Below are positions 1 through 5,362 of a stretch of DNA of 5,362 bases, piece by piece. Location: positions 1 to 5,362 of the forward strand of contig PXDM01000480.1 of assembly GCA_003565055.1 (NCBI GenBank). The letters run 5' to 3'. This DNA is from Paracoccaceae bacterium (GTDB lineage Bacteria > Pseudomonadota > Alphaproteobacteria > Rhodobacterales > Rhodobacteraceae). Position 1 is the first letter of the stretch. Every line of letters begins with the position of its first letter. The notes under the pieces are model-generated. The model searched no databases. It worked only from the letters and a program-made list of their open reading frames with translations, and was not told where the DNA came from. The position numbers and the translations under genes are program-made.

Positions 1-976
1 CCGATTTCATGACTTCTTCTGCAAGAGCGTCGGCAAGAATAAGCCTCTCACCCAGCTTGGCACTAGAAGCTTCGCTCACCTCATCCACCGAATACAGACC
101 ATACGAGACCGTTGGATTGTATGCGACCGCCCGGTTCTGAGGAATGGTCCATGGCGTCGTTGTCCAGATCACGACAAAGACATTGTCTTCAAAAAGGTCT
201 GAGTTTAGCCGTTTCTCTAGAGCATCAGCTTGATATGGGTTCGGGGAGACTTCTTGGTTCTCTTTGTTATAATCAGGGGTCGCACGCAGATACCCGGCAT
301 TTATGCCTACCGTTGGAAACTTCACCCAGATCGTATGCGAGGTGTGCTCATGATACTCGACCTCCGCCTCGGCCAGCGAGGTTTTCTCCACGGGTGACCA
401 CATCACGGGTTTCGAGCCCTGATAGAGCGACCCGTTCATCACGAGTTTCATGAACTCATCCGCGATCACCGCCTCGGCATGGTAATCCATCGTCAGGTAA
501 GGCCGGTCCCATTTGCCGGTGATGCCAAGGCGCTTGAATTCCTCGCGCTGGATGTCGATCCAGCCTTCGGCGAAGCGGCGGCATTCCTGACGGAAATCAA
601 CGACATCCACCGCGTCCTTGTCGAGGCCCTTGGCGCGGTATTGCTCCTCGATCTTCCACTCGATGGGCAGGCCGTGGCAATCCCAGCCCGGCACATAGCG
701 CGCGTCCCGCCCCAGCATCTGCTGGCTGCGGGTGATGAAATCCTTCAGCACCTTGTTGAGCGCGTGGCCGATATGCAGGTGGCCGTTGGCATAAGGCGGG
801 CCATCATGCAGGATGAAGGGTTTGCGCCCTTCAGCATTGGCGCGCAGCCGGTCATAGATGCCAAGGCGTTCCCAACGCGCAAGCCAGTCGGGTTCGCGTT
901 GGGGCAGGCCCGCGCGCATCGGGAACTCGGTCTGGGGCAGAAAAAGCGTGTCTTTGTAGTCGATGGTCTCGGTCAT
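1..976 (-). CDS. ileS: Isoleucyl-tRNA synthetase, N-terminal part (cut by left edge)
   Basis: Class I aminoacyl-tRNA synthetase that charges tRNA-Ile in the cytoplasm. Translating from the ATG at 976-974 gives 325 residues with no stop to the window edge, about a third of a usual IleS of 900-1000 residues. The HIGH ATP-binding motif is at residues 68-71 within GHLHIGHAL. The conserved VPGWDCHGLPIEWKIE block is at about 95-110, and SPVEKTSLAEAEVEY at about 194-208 closes the first half of the Rossmann domain. WTTTPWTIP at 271-279 is the threonine-rich signature of the CP1 editing domain that hydrolyses Val-tRNA-Ile. No strong Shine-Dalgarno is seen before the ATG; the start fits the family N-terminus (DYKDTLFLPQTEFPMRAGLP). 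Odd: from about position 320 leftwards the gene drops to roughly 50% GC with mixed codon use, although the frame and motifs stay intact. Identity is certain; the KMSKS region lies outside the window. Confidence 0.97.
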   Translation of the reverse strand, partial: MTETIDYKDTLFLPQTEFPMRAGLPQREPDWLARWERLGIYDRLRANAEGRKPFILHDGPPYANGHLHIGHALNKVLKDFITRSQQMLGRDARYVPGWDCHGLPIEWKIEEQYRAKGLDKDAVDVVDFRQECRRFAEGWIDIQREEFKRLGITGKWDRPYLTMDYHAEAVIADEFMKLVMNGSLYQGSKPVMWSPVEKTSLAEAEVEYHEHTSHTIWVKFPTVGINAGYLRATPDYNKENQEVSPNPYQADALEKRLNSDLFEDNVFVVIWTTTPWTIPQNRAVAYNPTVSYGLYSVDEVSEASSAKLGERLILADALAEEVMKS

Positions 977-1027
977 GGGTCGGGGTCTTTCGCAAATTGT
1001 CAGGGGATTGGCGGGCGCCAAGGCACA

Positions 1028-1058
1028 CCCGGCACTCTGGGCGCGTCAGAGTGCCGGG
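1028..1058 (-). other. Perfect 12-bp hairpin in the presumed ileS leader
   Basis: Arms 1028-1039 and 1047-1058 (plus-strand CCCGGCACTCTG and CAGAGTGCCGGG) are exact reverse complements around a 7-base loop. The hairpin lies between the candidate ileS promoter and the ileS start, ending 51 bases before the ATG, so it would form in the 5' untranslated region. Neither side has a run of T, so it does not look like an intrinsic terminator. A second, smaller inverted repeat (TTGGCG / CGCCAA, 1008-1021) follows it towards ileS. A role in control of ileS expression or mRNA stability is inference. Confidence 0.6.
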
Positions 1059-1100
1059 AGGCTAATTCGCGAGATGACCCGTAACCACATCATGGGCGGC

Positions 1101-1129
1101 GTTATAGGGGTCTGGATCCGGGTCGTCCA
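1101..1129 (-). promoter_or_regulatory. Candidate sigma-70-type promoter for ileS
   Basis: Read on the minus strand, TGGACG (1129-1124, 4 of 6 to TTGACA) is followed after 17 bases by TATAAC (1106-1101, 5 of 6 to TATAAT). This puts a start site near 1094 and a leader of about 118 nt before the ileS ATG. A short inverted repeat, TCTGGA (1111-1116) with TCCAGA (1126-1131), overlaps the -35 box and spacer and could be an operator or chance. The position fits the only minus-strand gene that could use it. Prediction by eye only; a real start site has not been shown. Confidence 0.5.
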
Positions 1130-1155
1130 GAGGGAGCGCCTGGGCGCGGGCGTGC

Positions 1156-1179
1156 GTCAAGGGGGCGCGCCCCCTTGAC
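1156..1179. repeat. Perfect 24-bp palindrome upstream of the VOC gene
   Basis: The half-site GTCAAGGGGGCG is followed directly by its exact reverse complement. As RNA it would fold into a 10-bp or longer stem with a CGCG tip. It lies 48 bp before the VOC start codon and is followed by a short AT-rich stretch (ATATTTTTG, 1191-1199) and then the purine-rich ribosome binding region. The T run starts 15 bases after the stem, too far for a classical intrinsic terminator. It could be a protein-binding site, a mRNA leader hairpin, or a copy of a dispersed intergenic repeat. The palindrome itself is certain; the function is unknown. Confidence 0.7.
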
Positions 1180-1227
1180 AATCCCTGCGGATATTTTTGC
1201 AAAGATGAAAACAAGGGAGTGTGTCTG

Positions 1228-1641
1228 ATGCTGATGCCGTTTCATCTGGCCTTTCATGTCGACGATCTGGACGCCGCGCGCGGGTTTTATGGCGGGGTGC
1301 TGGGCTGTGCCGAGGGGCGCAGCACAGACACTTGGGTCGATTTCGATGTCTTCGGCCATCAGATCAGCCTGCATCGGGGCGTGCCGTTTACCACGGCGCG
1401 CACGGGCAAGGTCGGTGATCACATGGTGCCGATGCCGCATTTTGGGCTGGTGCTGGATCTCGCGCAATTCCAGACGCTCGCCGCGCGGCTGGAGGGGGCG
1501 GGGGTGGAATTCGTCATCCCGCCGGAGCTGCGCTTTGCAGGCCAGCCCGGCGCGCAATGGACGATGTTCTTTTGTGACCCCGCCGGCAATCCGATCGAGG
1601 TCAAGGCCTATCTCGATCCCTCGCAGGTTTTTGCGGTCTGA
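1228..1641 (+). CDS. Small VOC-family (glyoxalase/extradiol dioxygenase fold) protein
   Basis: A 137-residue single-unit protein of the vicinal oxygen chelate superfamily, resembling the group of predicted extradiol-dioxygenase-like proteins known as COG3565. The paired beta-alpha-beta-beta-beta layout is visible: module one starts at FHLAFHVDDLDAARGFYGGV (5-24), module two at PHFGLVLDL (70-78). Likely metal ligands are His6, His71 and Glu124 (in DPAGNPIEVK), matching the usual H-H-E pattern of metal-dependent members. Also typical are WVDFDVFGHQISLH (36-49) and GKVGDHMVPMPHFG (60-73). No signal peptide or membrane segment, so cytoplasmic. Start chosen at ATG 1228 because AAGGGAG (1213-1219) ends 8 bases upstream; an in-frame GTG at 1219 overlaps that site and ATG 1234 is a possible shorter start. 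Substrate and reaction cannot be read from sequence. Its end overlaps the end of cutA by 34 bp. Confidence 0.88.
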   Translation: MLMPFHLAFHVDDLDAARGFYGGVLGCAEGRSTDTWVDFDVFGHQISLHRGVPFTTARTGKVGDHMVPMPHFGLVLDLAQFQTLAARLEGAGVEFVIPPELRFAGQPGAQWTMFFCDPAGNPIEVKAYLDPSQVFAV

Positions 1642-1949
1642 GTTTCCGCAGCGACCCAATCGGCCACGCCCGGACCCATCGCCTGCACAGGCAGGGCCAC
1701 GATGGCAGGCAGCGCGTAAGGGTGATGTCTGTGGATCACTTCGCAGACCGGGTCGAAATGCTTTGCAGGGGTTTTCAGGCGCAGCAGGGTTTCAGTCTCG
1801 GAATCGATCTGGCCCTGCCAGCAAAACAGGCTTTCGACTTTCGGCAGGATATTCGCGCAGGCGACCAGCCGGGCTTTGAGGCAGGCCGTTGCAATGGCGC
1901 GGGCGCTGTCCTTGTCGGGGCAGGTCACTTCAACCTCGAACAATTCCAT
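1608..1949 (-). CDS. cutA: CutA family divalent-cation tolerance protein
   Basis: A 113-residue protein of the CutA1 family: small, trimeric, ferredoxin-like proteins linked in E. coli to copper/divalent cation tolerance, although their true biochemical role is unsettled. Family marks: the first strand with VTCPDKDSARAIA, then LVACANILPKVESLFCWQGQ (the conserved LxACxNIxPxxxSxYxWxG pattern), the acidic/ETLLRLKT strand, and HHPYALPAIVALPV near the C-terminus. Length is normal for the family. Start placed at ATG 1949-1947 because GGAGA lies 5 bases upstream and the family begins directly with this strand; an in-frame ATG at 1961 and a GTG at 1979 would add 4 or 10 residues with poorer ribosome binding sites. 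It lies 82 bp downstream of sdaA on the same strand, and its last 11 codons plus stop overlap the end of the convergent VOC gene. Confidence 0.95.
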   Translation of the reverse strand: MELFEVEVTCPDKDSARAIATACLKARLVACANILPKVESLFCWQGQIDSETETLLRLKTPAKHFDPVCEVIHRHHPYALPAIVALPVQAMGPGVADWVAAETQTAKTCEGSR

Positions 1950-2031
1950 CACTGTCTCCATCTTGCTGCGTGCTGTCACTGTGCCCCGGATTGGATCGCG
2001 GTGCCTTGATCTCCCGCAAGTTGAGCCGCGC

Positions 2032-3402
2032 TCAGCAATTCGGCACGTTCACCGCCAACCCGCCGAGCGCGGTCTCCTTGTATTTCTCGGACATATCCGC
2101 GCCGGTCTGGCGCATCGCCTCGATGCAATTGTCGAGCGGCATGAAATGCGTGCCATCGCCGCGCAGCGCGAGCGAGGCCGCGGACACGGCCTTGATCGCG
2201 CCCAGCCCGTTGCGCTCGATGCAGGGCACCTGCACCAGCCCCTTGACCGGGTCGCAGGTCATGCCGAGGTGATGCTCCAGCGCGATTTCGGCGGCATTCT
2301 CGATCTGCTCGGGCGTGCCCCCCATGACCGCCGCCAACCCTGCCGCCGCCATGGCTGAAGCCGATCCGACCTCCGCCTGACAGCCGCATTCCGCCCCTGA
2401 AATCGAGGCATTGTGCTTCACCAGCCCCCCGATGGCCGCCGCCGTCAGCAGGAACTCGCCCACCCGCGCATCCGTGGCACCGGGCACATGGTCGCGCCAG
2501 TAGCGGATCGTCGCAGGCACCACGCCTGCCGCGCCATTGGTGGGCGCGGTCACGACCTGCCCGCCAGCCGCGTTTTCTTCGTTCACCGCCATGGCATAGA
2601 CCGAGATCCAGTCATTGATCACATGCGGCGCGCTGAGATTCATGCCGCGCTCGCGCTCCAGCGCGTCACGGATGCCCTTGGCGCGGCGGCGCACATTCAG
2701 CCCGCCCGGCAGCGTGCCATCCGTCACCAGCCCTCGGTCGATACAGTCGCGCATCACCGCCCAGAGCCGCCGCAACCCTTGATCGAGCTCGTTCGGTCCC
2801 ATCCGCGCAAGCTCATTGGCGCGTTTCATCGCCGCGATGCTCTTGCCGCTGTCGCGCGCCATCGCAAGCATCTGGGCCGCAGTTTCAAAAGGGTAGGGAA
2901 CAGCGGGGCCAGTCGGGGCGGATTTCGCGCCAAGCTCGGCCTCCGAGACGACAAATCCGCCGCCGATGGAATAATAGGTCTCCTGCGCGATCACATCGCC
3001 CTGCGCATCGAGCCCCATCAGCCGCAGCCCATTGGCATGGCCGGGCAGGGGCGGGCCGTAATCGAAGATCAGATCGCGCTCGGGGTCAAAACGCAGGCGG
3101 CCCAGCCCCTCGGCCTCGACACTGCGCTCGGCCTTGATCTGCGCAAGCGCGGCGTCGGCGCGGTCGGCGTCATAGGCGTCGGGCGTGAAGCCCGCAAGCC
3201 CGAGGATCACGGCCCGGTCAGTCGCATGGCCCACCCCGGTGAAGGCAAGCGAGCCATGGAGCGAGGCGCGCAGCCCCGCCACGCCGAAGGACAGACCGCG
3301 CAGATGGTCGAGAAACCGCGCCGCCGCCACCATGGGCCCCATCGTATGCGATGAAGACGGGCCGATGCCCACTTTGAAAATCTCGAAAACCGACAGATAC
3401 AT
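2032..3402 (-). CDS. sdaA: L-serine ammonia-lyase, single-chain [4Fe-4S] type
   Basis: Converts L-serine to pyruvate and ammonia in the cytoplasm using an oxygen-sensitive [4Fe-4S] cluster. The 456 residues cover both parts of the single-chain form: the N-terminal beta domain (about 1-150, with VGIGPSSSHTMGP at 11-23 and GVGHATDRA at 56-64) and the C-terminal catalytic alpha domain (about 170-450). Likely cluster ligands are Cys341 (ECGCQAEVGSASAMAAAG), Cys383 (MTCDPVKG) and Cys394 (VPCIERN). As I recall it, the spacing of 42 and 11 residues equals that of the Legionella pneumophila enzyme. His59 aligns with the proposed catalytic base there. The chain ends in Cys456 (VPNC), like the tail cysteine that caps the cluster in that enzyme. 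Start set at ATG 3402 because GGGGAGGG (3418-3411) lies 8 bases upstream; the longer in-frame start at 3423 would overlap that site. It lies 120 bp downstream of alr and 82 bp upstream of cutA. Confidence 0.97.
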   Translation of the reverse strand: MYLSVFEIFKVGIGPSSSHTMGPMVAAARFLDHLRGLSFGVAGLRASLHGSLAFTGVGHATDRAVILGLAGFTPDAYDADRADAALAQIKAERSVEAEGLGRLRFDPERDLIFDYGPPLPGHANGLRLMGLDAQGDVIAQETYYSIGGGFVVSEAELGAKSAPTGPAVPYPFETAAQMLAMARDSGKSIAAMKRANELARMGPNELDQGLRRLWAVMRDCIDRGLVTDGTLPGGLNVRRRAKGIRDALERERGMNLSAPHVINDWISVYAMAVNEENAAGGQVVTAPTNGAAGVVPATIRYWRDHVPGATDARVGEFLLTAAAIGGLVKHNASISGAECGCQAEVGSASAMAAAGLAAVMGGTPEQIENAAEIALEHHLGMTCDPVKGLVQVPCIERNGLGAIKAVSAASLALRGDGTHFMPLDNCIEAMRQTGADMSEKYKETALGGLAVNVPNC

Positions 3403-3522
3403 GCGCCAAGCCCTCCCCTGCATGTCGCTTCTATAGGAGATGCTTCGGAAATGGCATGGATCAAGAGCGACCAGCCGAGGCGCATCAGGGACATGCCGGA
3501 TGCGCGCGGGCCGTGGCCGGTG

Positions 3523-4560
3523 CTAGCGGTATTGCCGCGCGTATCGGTGGCCCAGCCCGGTCAGGATTTCATAGCCAATCGTGCCGATGATCTCGGCCAG
3601 ATCATCGACGCCCTGATGCGGGCCCAGCAGGTCGAGCCGGTCAGGATCGCCCGTGACACCGCTCACGTCGATGGTCAGCAGGTCCATTGAGACGCGCCCG
3701 ACCAGCGGGCAGGGCACATCATCCGCCCAGAGCGTCGCGCGGCCCGACAGGGCGCGCTGGATGCCATCAGCATAGCCCGCCGAAATCGTCGCGAGCCGCA
3801 TGTCGCGGCTGGCCGTGAAGCTGTTGCCATAGCCCACAGTCTCACCCGCCATGACATCGCGGATCTGGATCACCGGGATCGACAGGCGGACCACAGGTTG
3901 CGCGCCCGCAAAGGGCAGGCCACCATAAAGCCCGATGCCGGGGCGGGTGATGTTGAAATGATAGTCACGCCCCAGAAGCACGCCGCCCGTGGCCGCCAGC
4001 GAGCGCGGTGCGTCCATCCCGTCGGTCAGGGCCTTGAATTCGGCAAGTTGCTGCGCATTCATCGGATGGTCGGGCTCATCGGCGCAGGCGAGATGCGACA
4101 TGATCAGCTTCGGCCCTTGGCCCAGCGCGATGCTGGCCACCGCCTCCCATTCGGCAGGCTCCATCCCCAGCCGGTTCATGCCGGTGTCGAGTTGGATGCC
4201 GAATGGATGACCCGGCAGCGCCTCCAGATGGCGGGCAAGCTGTTCGGCGGAATTCAGCATCGGGATGAGCTTGGCTTCCGAGATCAGCCGCGCATCGCCC
4301 TCCATATGGCCGCCATAGACATGGATCGGCAGATCCAGCCCGATGGCCGCGCGCACGGCAGTGCCTTCCTCGGCCATGGCCACAAAGAAGCGCCGCGCGC
4401 CCGCCGAGGCCAGCGCATGCGCGACATGGCCCGCGCCGAGGCCATAGCCATTGGCCTTGACGGTCGCGCCAGTCTGGACGCCCGCGGCCGAGGCCGAATC
4501 GAGCGCGCGCCAATTGGCTTTGAGCGCCGAGAGAGAGATGTCGAGTTGAGCCTGTGCCAT
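3523..4560 (-). CDS. alr: Alanine racemase (PLP-dependent)
   Basis: Interconverts L- and D-alanine in the cytoplasm, supplying D-Ala for peptidoglycan. Alr-type PLP enzyme of 345 residues, near the usual 350-380. Lys35 in TVKANGYGLGA is the PLP Schiff-base lysine at the start of the TIM barrel. Supporting residues are His156 (SHLA), the QLDTGMNRLGM strand (123-133) and Arg206 in RPGIGLYGG (206-214). The second catalytic base, Tyr244, is in TVGYGNSFTA, and GRVSMDLLTIDVS (288-300) belongs to the C-terminal beta domain. The chain ends with the expected GYEILTGLGHRYARQYR. Start chosen at ATG 4560 because AGGGAAG ends 5 bases upstream; an in-frame start at 4584 would add 8 residues and lacks support. 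No signal peptide, so the cytoplasmic biosynthetic form rather than a periplasmic broad-spectrum racemase is likely. Divergent from mdh across 142 bp; same strand as sdaA. Confidence 0.97.
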   Translation of the reverse strand: MAQAQLDISLSALKANWRALDSASAAGVQTGATVKANGYGLGAGHVAHALASAGARRFFVAMAEEGTAVRAAIGLDLPIHVYGGHMEGDARLISEAKLIPMLNSAEQLARHLEALPGHPFGIQLDTGMNRLGMEPAEWEAVASIALGQGPKLIMSHLACADEPDHPMNAQQLAEFKALTDGMDAPRSLAATGGVLLGRDYHFNITRPGIGLYGGLPFAGAQPVVRLSIPVIQIRDVMAGETVGYGNSFTASRDMRLATISAGYADGIQRALSGRATLWADDVPCPLVGRVSMDLLTIDVSGVTGDPDRLDLLGPHQGVDDLAEIIGTIGYEILTGLGHRYARQYR

Positions 4561-4577
4561 GGCGGCTTCCCTGCGCC

Positions 4578-4635
4578 AAAGCACGCGCCGAGGTCAAGCT
4601 GAAAACGAAACCGCCCGTGCGCGTCCGCGTGCTTT
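4578..4635. repeat. Spaced 10-bp inverted repeat between alr and mdh
   Basis: AAAGCACGCG (4578-4587) and its exact reverse complement CGCGTGCTTT (4626-4635) are separated by 38 bases in the 142-bp divergent region. The left arm starts 18 bp upstream of the alr ATG; the right arm ends 67 bp before the mdh ATG. It could be a pair of binding half-sites for a regulator of both genes, or a stem in an alr leader transcript. A chance match is not excluded in such GC-rich sequence. Confidence 0.4.
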
Positions 4636-4702
4636 TCCTTGCGTCGCCGGGGCGAAGGCTCTAGGCAAAGCGCGTCACAACAAAAAGATCCGGAGATCAC
4701 TG

Positions 4703-5362
4703 ATGGCCAGACCCAGAATTGCACTGATCGGCGCAGGACAGATTGGCGGCACGCTCGCGCATCTTGCTGCGATCAAGGAACTTGGCGATGTAATCATGTT
4801 CGACATCGCCGAAGGCACCCCGCAAGGCAAGGCGCTCGATATCGCCGAATCCGGCCCGTCCGAGGGCTTCGACGGTCGCTTCAAGGGCACCAATGATTAT
4901 GCCGATATCGCAGGCGCCGATGTCTGCATCGTGACCGCTGGCGTTCCGCGCAAGCCGGGCATGAGCCGCGATGATCTGCTGGGAATCAACCTCAAGGTCA
5001 TGAAATCCGTGGGCGAGGGCATTGCCGCCCATGCCCCCGATGCTTTCGTGATCTGCATCACCAACCCGCTTGATGCGATGGTCTGGGCGCTGCGCGAATT
5101 CTCCGGCCTGCCGCATAACAAGGTGGTCGGCATGGCGGGCGTGCTCGATTCGGCGCGTTTTCGGCATTTCCTGTCGCTGGAATTCAATGTCTCGATGCGC
5201 GATGTCACCGCTTTCGTGCTGGGTGGCCATGGCGACACGATGGTGCCGCTGGTGCGCTATTCGACCGTGGCCGGCATCCCGCTGCCCGATCTGATCGAGA
5301 TGGGCTGGACCAGCAAGGACAAGCTCGACGCCATCGTGCAGCGCACCCGTGACGGCGGCGCG
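4703..5362 (+). CDS. mdh: Malate dehydrogenase, N-terminal two thirds (cut by right edge)
   Basis: NAD-dependent TCA-cycle enzyme that oxidises L-malate to oxaloacetate, of the LDH-like (tetrameric-type) malate dehydrogenase family. The first 220 of an expected 320 or so residues are present. GAGQIGG (10-16) is the dinucleotide-binding loop, and Asp34 at the end of the second strand favours NAD over NADP. VPRKPGMSR (81-89) carries the substrate-binding Arg83 and Arg89, with Arg83 marking malate rather than lactate specificity. ITNPLD is at 119-124. Asp149 and Arg152 lie in GVLDSARFR, and the catalytic base His176 in LGGHGDTMVP. Start ATG 4703 is supported by GGAG at 4692-4695, 7 bases upstream, and by the family N-terminus. 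Divergent from alr; in related bacteria mdh often leads a run of TCA genes such as sucCD, which would lie beyond the right edge. Confidence 0.97.
   Translation, partial: MARPRIALIGAGQIGGTLAHLAAIKELGDVIMFDIAEGTPQGKALDIAESGPSEGFDGRFKGTNDYADIAGADVCIVTAGVPRKPGMSRDDLLGINLKVMKSVGEGIAAHAPDAFVICITNPLDAMVWALREFSGLPHNKVVGMAGVLDSARFRHFLSLEFNVSMRDVTAFVLGGHGDTMVPLVRYSTVAGIPLPDLIEMGWTSKDKLDAIVQRTRDGGA

Noticed and set aside
1..360. ileS as a pseudogene or frameshifted gene
   Set aside because: The composition change raised this, but codon-by-codon translation of the minus strand is open from 976 to the edge and keeps WTTTPWTIP and the following conserved strand.
479..1084. 201-codon plus-strand ORF opposite the start of ileS
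   Set aside because: Antisense frame of the conserved IleS N-terminus, including the HIGH region; no independent support.
1175..1203. Promoter for the VOC gene using TTGACA at 1175-1180
   Set aside because: The hexamer is a by-product of the palindrome's right end, and no -10-like hexamer lies 16-18 bases downstream; the nearest AT-rich stretch is only 11 bases away.
1950..2020. Promoter for cutA (TTGCGG, 18 bases, TCCAAT)
   Set aside because: Only 3 and 4 matches to consensus; in GC-rich sequence this is too weak to call.
2022..2034. Terminator after sdaA (TGAGC-GCG-GCTCA over the stop codon)
   Set aside because: Only a 5-bp stem with a 3-base loop and no T run follows on the minus strand.
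2413..3354. 313-codon plus-strand ORF opposite sdaA
   Set aside because: It is antisense to a clear iron-sulfur serine lyase and its product is rich in Arg/His/Pro with no recognisable domain; long antisense frames are expected in GC-rich, third-position-biased genes.
3421..3470. Promoter for sdaA around TATAGA at about 3437-3432
   Set aside because: The -10-like box is fair, but the only good -35-like hexamer (TTGATC) is 23 bases away.
3898..4602. 234-codon plus-strand ORF opposite alr
   Set aside because: Mirror frame of alanine racemase with low-complexity Arg/Gly-rich translation and no ribosome binding site or family features.
4639..4667. Promoter for mdh (TTGCGT, 17 bases, TAGGCA)
   Set aside because: The -10 element has only two consensus matches; a promoter must lie in this region, but I cannot place it.
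1..5362. Mobile elements, CRISPR, tRNA/rRNA, defence or biosynthetic systems
   Set aside because: No transposase, integrase, regularly spaced repeats, tRNA-like cloverleaf or clustered unknown genes were seen; every substantial coding region is explained by a known family.

Overview
The window looks like an ordinary chromosomal segment of an alphaproteobacterium, most likely from the Rhodobacteraceae/Roseobacter group. The basis is the high GC content (about 62-68% in the stretches I counted by hand), the strong GC bias at third codon positions, and the protein types: an LDH-like malate dehydrogenase, a single-chain iron-sulfur L-serine ammonia-lyase, a CutA and a short VOC-family protein. 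The family assignment is inference from protein character; no database was consulted.

Layout from left to right. (1) 1-976, minus strand: the N-terminal 325 codons of isoleucyl-tRNA synthetase (ileS), cut by the left edge. (2) 977-1227: a divergent intergenic region holding a good candidate sigma-70-type promoter for ileS, a perfect 12-bp hairpin in the presumed ileS leader, and a perfect 24-bp palindrome followed by an AT-rich tract just before the next gene. (3) 1228-1641, plus strand: a small glyoxalase/extradiol-dioxygenase fold (VOC) protein, overlapping tail to tail with (4) cutA (1608-1949, minus). (5) 2032-3402, minus: L-serine ammonia-lyase (sdaA type). (6) 3523-4560, minus: alanine racemase (alr). 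(7) 4561-4702: a divergent intergenic region with a spaced 10-bp inverted repeat. (8) 4703-5362, plus: the first 220 codons of malate dehydrogenase (mdh), cut by the right edge.

The genes are mostly housekeeping or core metabolic: translation (ileS), cell-wall D-alanine supply (alr), serine breakdown to pyruvate (sdaA), the TCA cycle (mdh), plus two small accessory proteins. alr, sdaA and cutA lie on the same strand with gaps of 120 and 82 bp, so they could be partly co-transcribed, but I see no tight operon. No mobile element, CRISPR array, tRNA, rRNA or defence/biosynthetic cluster is visible. I do not see a convincing new biological system. The points most worth checking are the abrupt composition change inside ileS at about position 320, at the entry to its editing domain, and the structured ileS leader.
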